A DNA stretch of 64,000 nt, taken from Diphasiastrum complanatum. Its lineage: Eukaryota > Streptophyta > Lycopodiopsida > Lycopodiales > Lycopodiaceae. The notes under the pieces are model-generated. The model saw only the letters and a list, made by a program, of their open reading frames with translations, had not been told where the DNA came from and did not search any database. Location: contig CM055098.1 of NCBI GenBank assembly GCA_029204225.1, positions 15,424,792 through 15,488,791 on the forward strand. Reading direction: 5' to 3'. The translations under genes and the position numbers were made by a program. Shown piece after piece: positions 61,762 through 64,000 of the stretch. Numbering within the stretch: the first letter of the stretch is position 1; each line of letters begins with the position of its first letter.

Positions 61762-62359
61762 TGTTATACGGCAGTAAGAACTGAACAAGGGATCAAAAAG
61801 AACTATCCACCTGATTCCTCTATTGTGTACGACAAAACTCTGAATGCTCAGTGTTACATACACTTGCAACAACGAAGTCAGATGAAGATGTGAACTCTCG
61901 ATGATCAATTACAATGTAAGAGAAAATACATATAGTCGCGAGTACATGATCGACACACCCCTCTAATAGGAAGGTGTGACGTTCAATGTAATTTAAGCTT
62001 ATCCATTTATAGCTTACAATATGTCGACATGTGTCTTATTATTGATGTGGCATAATGCCATGTCATTGTAAACTTATTAGGTGATGACACATGTATAGTC
62101 GCAATGGTAGAGTGAGACATGAAGGCACCAACAGTCTTGAGAATATTCCATATTCGATCTTATCCAGTTATTATTAAATTAGTGTCGTTACATATCTTCC
62201 TTTAATAAACTGCATTTCTTCATAGGGACTTCGACGTAAGGCCTTCAATATATATATTTCTGCTTATTTTGGTTCCTTAGTATTTCACGTATACAAAATA
62301 ATAAAGAAAAAGTTGGATGTATTACTTTATTCATATTTACGACTTAGTAGGGTATCACA
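61762..62359 (-). mobile_element. 3' LTR of a minus-strand gypsy element
   Basis: Starts on the minus strand at 62359 with TGTGATAC directly after a G-rich purine tract and can end at 61762 with GTATAACA, a near inverted match (7 of 8). A GCTATAAATGG TATA box lies near 62005. Length about 598 bp. The 5' LTR lies outside the window or is lost. Confidence 0.65.
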
Positions 62360-62378
62360 TCCCCCCCCCCCCCCTCGC
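62360..62378 (-). other. Polypurine tract (G14)
   Basis: Minus strand gcga + G14 + at, immediately before the LTR start. Confidence 0.8.
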
Positions 62379-62503
62379 AAACATTGGGGTTTATACTTCG
62401 ACAAAGATATTTCTTCATAAATTCATCATTCCGAAATGGATCTCGAACAATTCAAAAAGATATTTCTTTTAAGATAATACAATGAATGTACAAAGTCATA
62501 TCT

Positions 62504-63080
62504 TCAATCTAGTGCATTCTGCAAACTTGCAGATAAAATGGCATCAAGTTCTATCTGTCGCCTCCTTTGAAGTTCTTTGACTTCTAGGTAAGAGCTGATT
62601 ACTTGATTGCCATAGGGTTCTATCTTGAATTCCAAATATGTGCCTTCAGAAACTGACTGAGCAACAATGTCGAATAATTTTTGTTCTCGTTCTCTTCTAG
62701 GGATGACTGCTCTCAATAGTTCGGCATCAAGTTGCACAAAAGAACCGGATAGATAAAGGCTCTGCATCAAGTGCTTTGGCTATAAACCTGCCAAGTCCTC
62801 CAACAGAATAGGTCATGAAATGGCGATGTTCCTTGTCAGCTCTTCTGGCTTTAATATTACATGAGATATTTTCATAGTGTTCAGCATAATTTGCTTCCCA
62901 ATTTATGTATAGGTTCCATAGATCTGGATAAGATTCATCTATATTATGAAGCAGATTTTGTCTATCAAAATTTCCAAAATTTGGAGTCTTGAATGGTTGG
63001 AATAAGTCGTGTTCACAAATTGGAATAAGAAAAGGGAATATAAGAATATTAATAAAAATAATAAATAGATAATATCGATC
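62504..63080 (-). CDS. Additional ORF downstream of gypsy integrase (unrecognised)
   Basis: Between the integrase stop and the 3' LTR the minus strand is protein-like in two frames. About 62970-62740 gives DESYPDLWNLYINWEANYAE, then NIKARRADKEHRHFMTYSVG and GLGRFIAKALDAEPLS. 62770-62504 gives LYLSGSFVQLDAELLRAVIP and RREREQKLFDIVAQSVSEGT, then YLEFKIEPYGNQVISSYLEV and LQRRRQIELDAILSAS, then a stop. A frameshift near 62760 probably splits one gene. Additional ORFs in this position occur in some gypsy lineages (env-like or aORF); this one has no visible signal peptide or membrane segment in the readable part. Function unknown. Confidence 0.45.
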
Positions 63081-63250
63081 TTACGAGTAGTACTTCTTAA
63101 GTCGAGACCCATTAACTTTGGTTGGTTGTAAAATTCCTTCAAGGTCAGCAAGTTGTACGGATCCATTGTTGAACACTTCGACGACTTTGTAAGGTCCCAT
63201 CCATCTGGTATGTAGTTTACTTGGGAATTTTATATGTCGAGTGTCATATA
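63081..63250 (-). pseudogene. Gypsy integrase C-terminus
   Basis: Minus strand: YDTRHIKFPSKLHTRWMGPY, then KVVEVFNNGSVQLADLEGIL and QPTKVNGSRLKKYY, with stop at 63083-63081. The W-M-G-P-Y, N-G-S-V-x-L and V-N-G-x-R-L-K signatures belong to a Ty3/gypsy lineage without a chromodomain at this point. Sequence above 63250 is unrelated, so the element is truncated. Confidence 0.85.
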
Positions 63251-63780
63251 TTAATGCAGTGGGAGAAACCTAGGGTCCTCCACAATTCCTCTATATTATC
63301 TCTTGGAGACCAATCGTTGGTAATCAAGTTCTATGTTATGTTTTTTAATTTATGTTCTTTCCTCCTCCTTGCTTCAATTGTTCATATCTTATGATCTGCT
63401 TGTCCTATTTTGGTATGCTTGTTAGAAAGGTTGCACTTTCTAGAACCCTTCTAGACCAATCTTTTGATCAATTCTAATCAAATTTTGGAGCCTTTTTGTA
63501 TTTGATGGTTTGCAGATTTTCAGATATTCCAGATTTGGGATTACGGTTTTAAACCCATCTTTGGCCATCAAATTCAAAAAATTGTCTATGTCTATTACCA
63601 CGGCTCATTGTTAGATCTCAACGGCTGCCTACCCGCATCAATTTTACAACCCTAACCTTGTTGTTTTTTCAGATTTGGAATAGGCAAATAACTACTTGAT
63701 TTGGCCGATTGCTAATGCTTTCATCCCTTTTGCTTTTTCTTGCATAAATTAGGCCGAGAGAGAACTTGGGGGAGGGGGGG
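63251..63780. other. Non-coding spacer
   Basis: No gene recognised. Confidence 0.4.
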
Positions 63781-63782
63781 GG

Positions 63783-63811
63783 AGCTGGCCAGGCACGCTG
63801 CCTGGCCGGCG

Positions 63812-63812
<1 letters not shown>
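63783..63812. repeat. Small GC-rich hairpin
   Basis: GGCCAGGCA, three bases, TGCCTGGCC: a perfect 9-bp stem with flanking G/C extension. Confidence 0.75.

Positions 63813-63883
<71 letters not shown>
63813..63883. repeat. (CT)n microsatellite, two blocks
   Basis: Tracts at about 63813-63854 and 63857-63883, separated by 'cat'. Confidence 0.95.
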
Positions 63884-63889
<6 letters not shown>

Positions 63890-64000
63890 ACCTGCCTGCC
63901 CTTGCTGCCACAATCGCGATCACCCCTTCCTCATGATCCAGAGAGAGAGAGACGTGTCTGCTTGCCCTTGCTGCCACACTCCCAATCCACCCGTTCCTCA
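63890..64000. repeat. Tandem repeat of about 66 bp at the window edge
   Basis: ctgcctgcccttgctgccac + a...tc...atc + 'accccttcctca' recurs as 'ctgcttgcccttgctgccac...ccgttcctca', joined by a short (GA)n. It may continue beyond the window. Confidence 0.7.

Overview
The window looks like nuclear DNA of a land plant with a large, repeat-filled genome. Three plant-type genes survive between many decayed transposable elements: a Coa1-domain mitochondrial protein (9571-11315, + strand, three exons), an unrecognised and probably plastid-targeted protein (32446-33222, + strand), and an SLC37/G3Pp-type sugar-phosphate or glycerol-3-phosphate transporter on the minus strand, whose two coding exons (56825-55478 and 43954-43386) are split by an intron of about 11.5 kb. 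The long intron, the very long (GA)n/(CT)n tracts and the non-angiosperm look of the LINE and Penelope-like sequences make me favour a fern, gymnosperm or other non-flowering lineage. That is inference; no base in the window proves the taxon. I saw no rRNA gene, intact tRNA gene, CRISPR array or organellar gene.

Layout: 0-1.6 kb holds the end of a Ty1/copia element and its 3' LTR. About 3.0-5.4 kb is an internally deleted Ty3/gypsy element (minus). 6.9-7.6 kb is a decayed copy of a family seen again at 25.4-27.9 kb. About 8.0-8.2 kb is a tRNA-derived SINE candidate. 9.1-11.3 kb is the Coa1-like gene, with a duplicated upstream block. 12.9-17.3 kb is a minus-strand gypsy element with RNase H, RT, protease, gag, leader repeats, primer-binding site and 5' LTR. 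18.3-20.2 kb is an LTR/PBS joined back-to-back with a plus-strand chromovirus pol remnant. 21.9-22.5 kb is a frameshifted histone H3 fold, possibly CENH3-like. 24-25.25 kb is another copy of the 18.5-kb LTR in the opposite direction.

25.4-27.9 kb is a Penelope-related reverse-transcriptase element in which the segment carrying the YIDD catalytic motif lies on the opposite strand. 28-32 kb is simple repeats and LTR-like scraps. 34.3-34.9 kb is a SINE-like unit and a duplicated compound microsatellite. 37.7-40.2 kb is a hAT transposon with 8-bp target-site duplications and a broken transposase, and 40.5-41.2 kb is a related short non-autonomous hAT. 43.4-56.8 kb is the transporter gene; its intron contains LINE pieces in both orientations and an LTR stump. 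57.8-58.4 kb is a second LINE ORF1 fragment, 58.4-59.4 kb the 5' end of a copia element, and 61.8-63.25 kb the 3' end of a gypsy element with an additional ORF between integrase and LTR.

Almost every element carries stops, frameshifts or deletions, and several lesions fit C-to-T decay of methylated DNA (for example YADD to YAND and SDH to SNH in the LINE). The strongest candidates for something undescribed are the Penelope-like element with its strand-swapped palm segment and its repeated upstream ORF, the H3/CENH3-like relic, and the hAT family with its RG-rich C-terminal tail.
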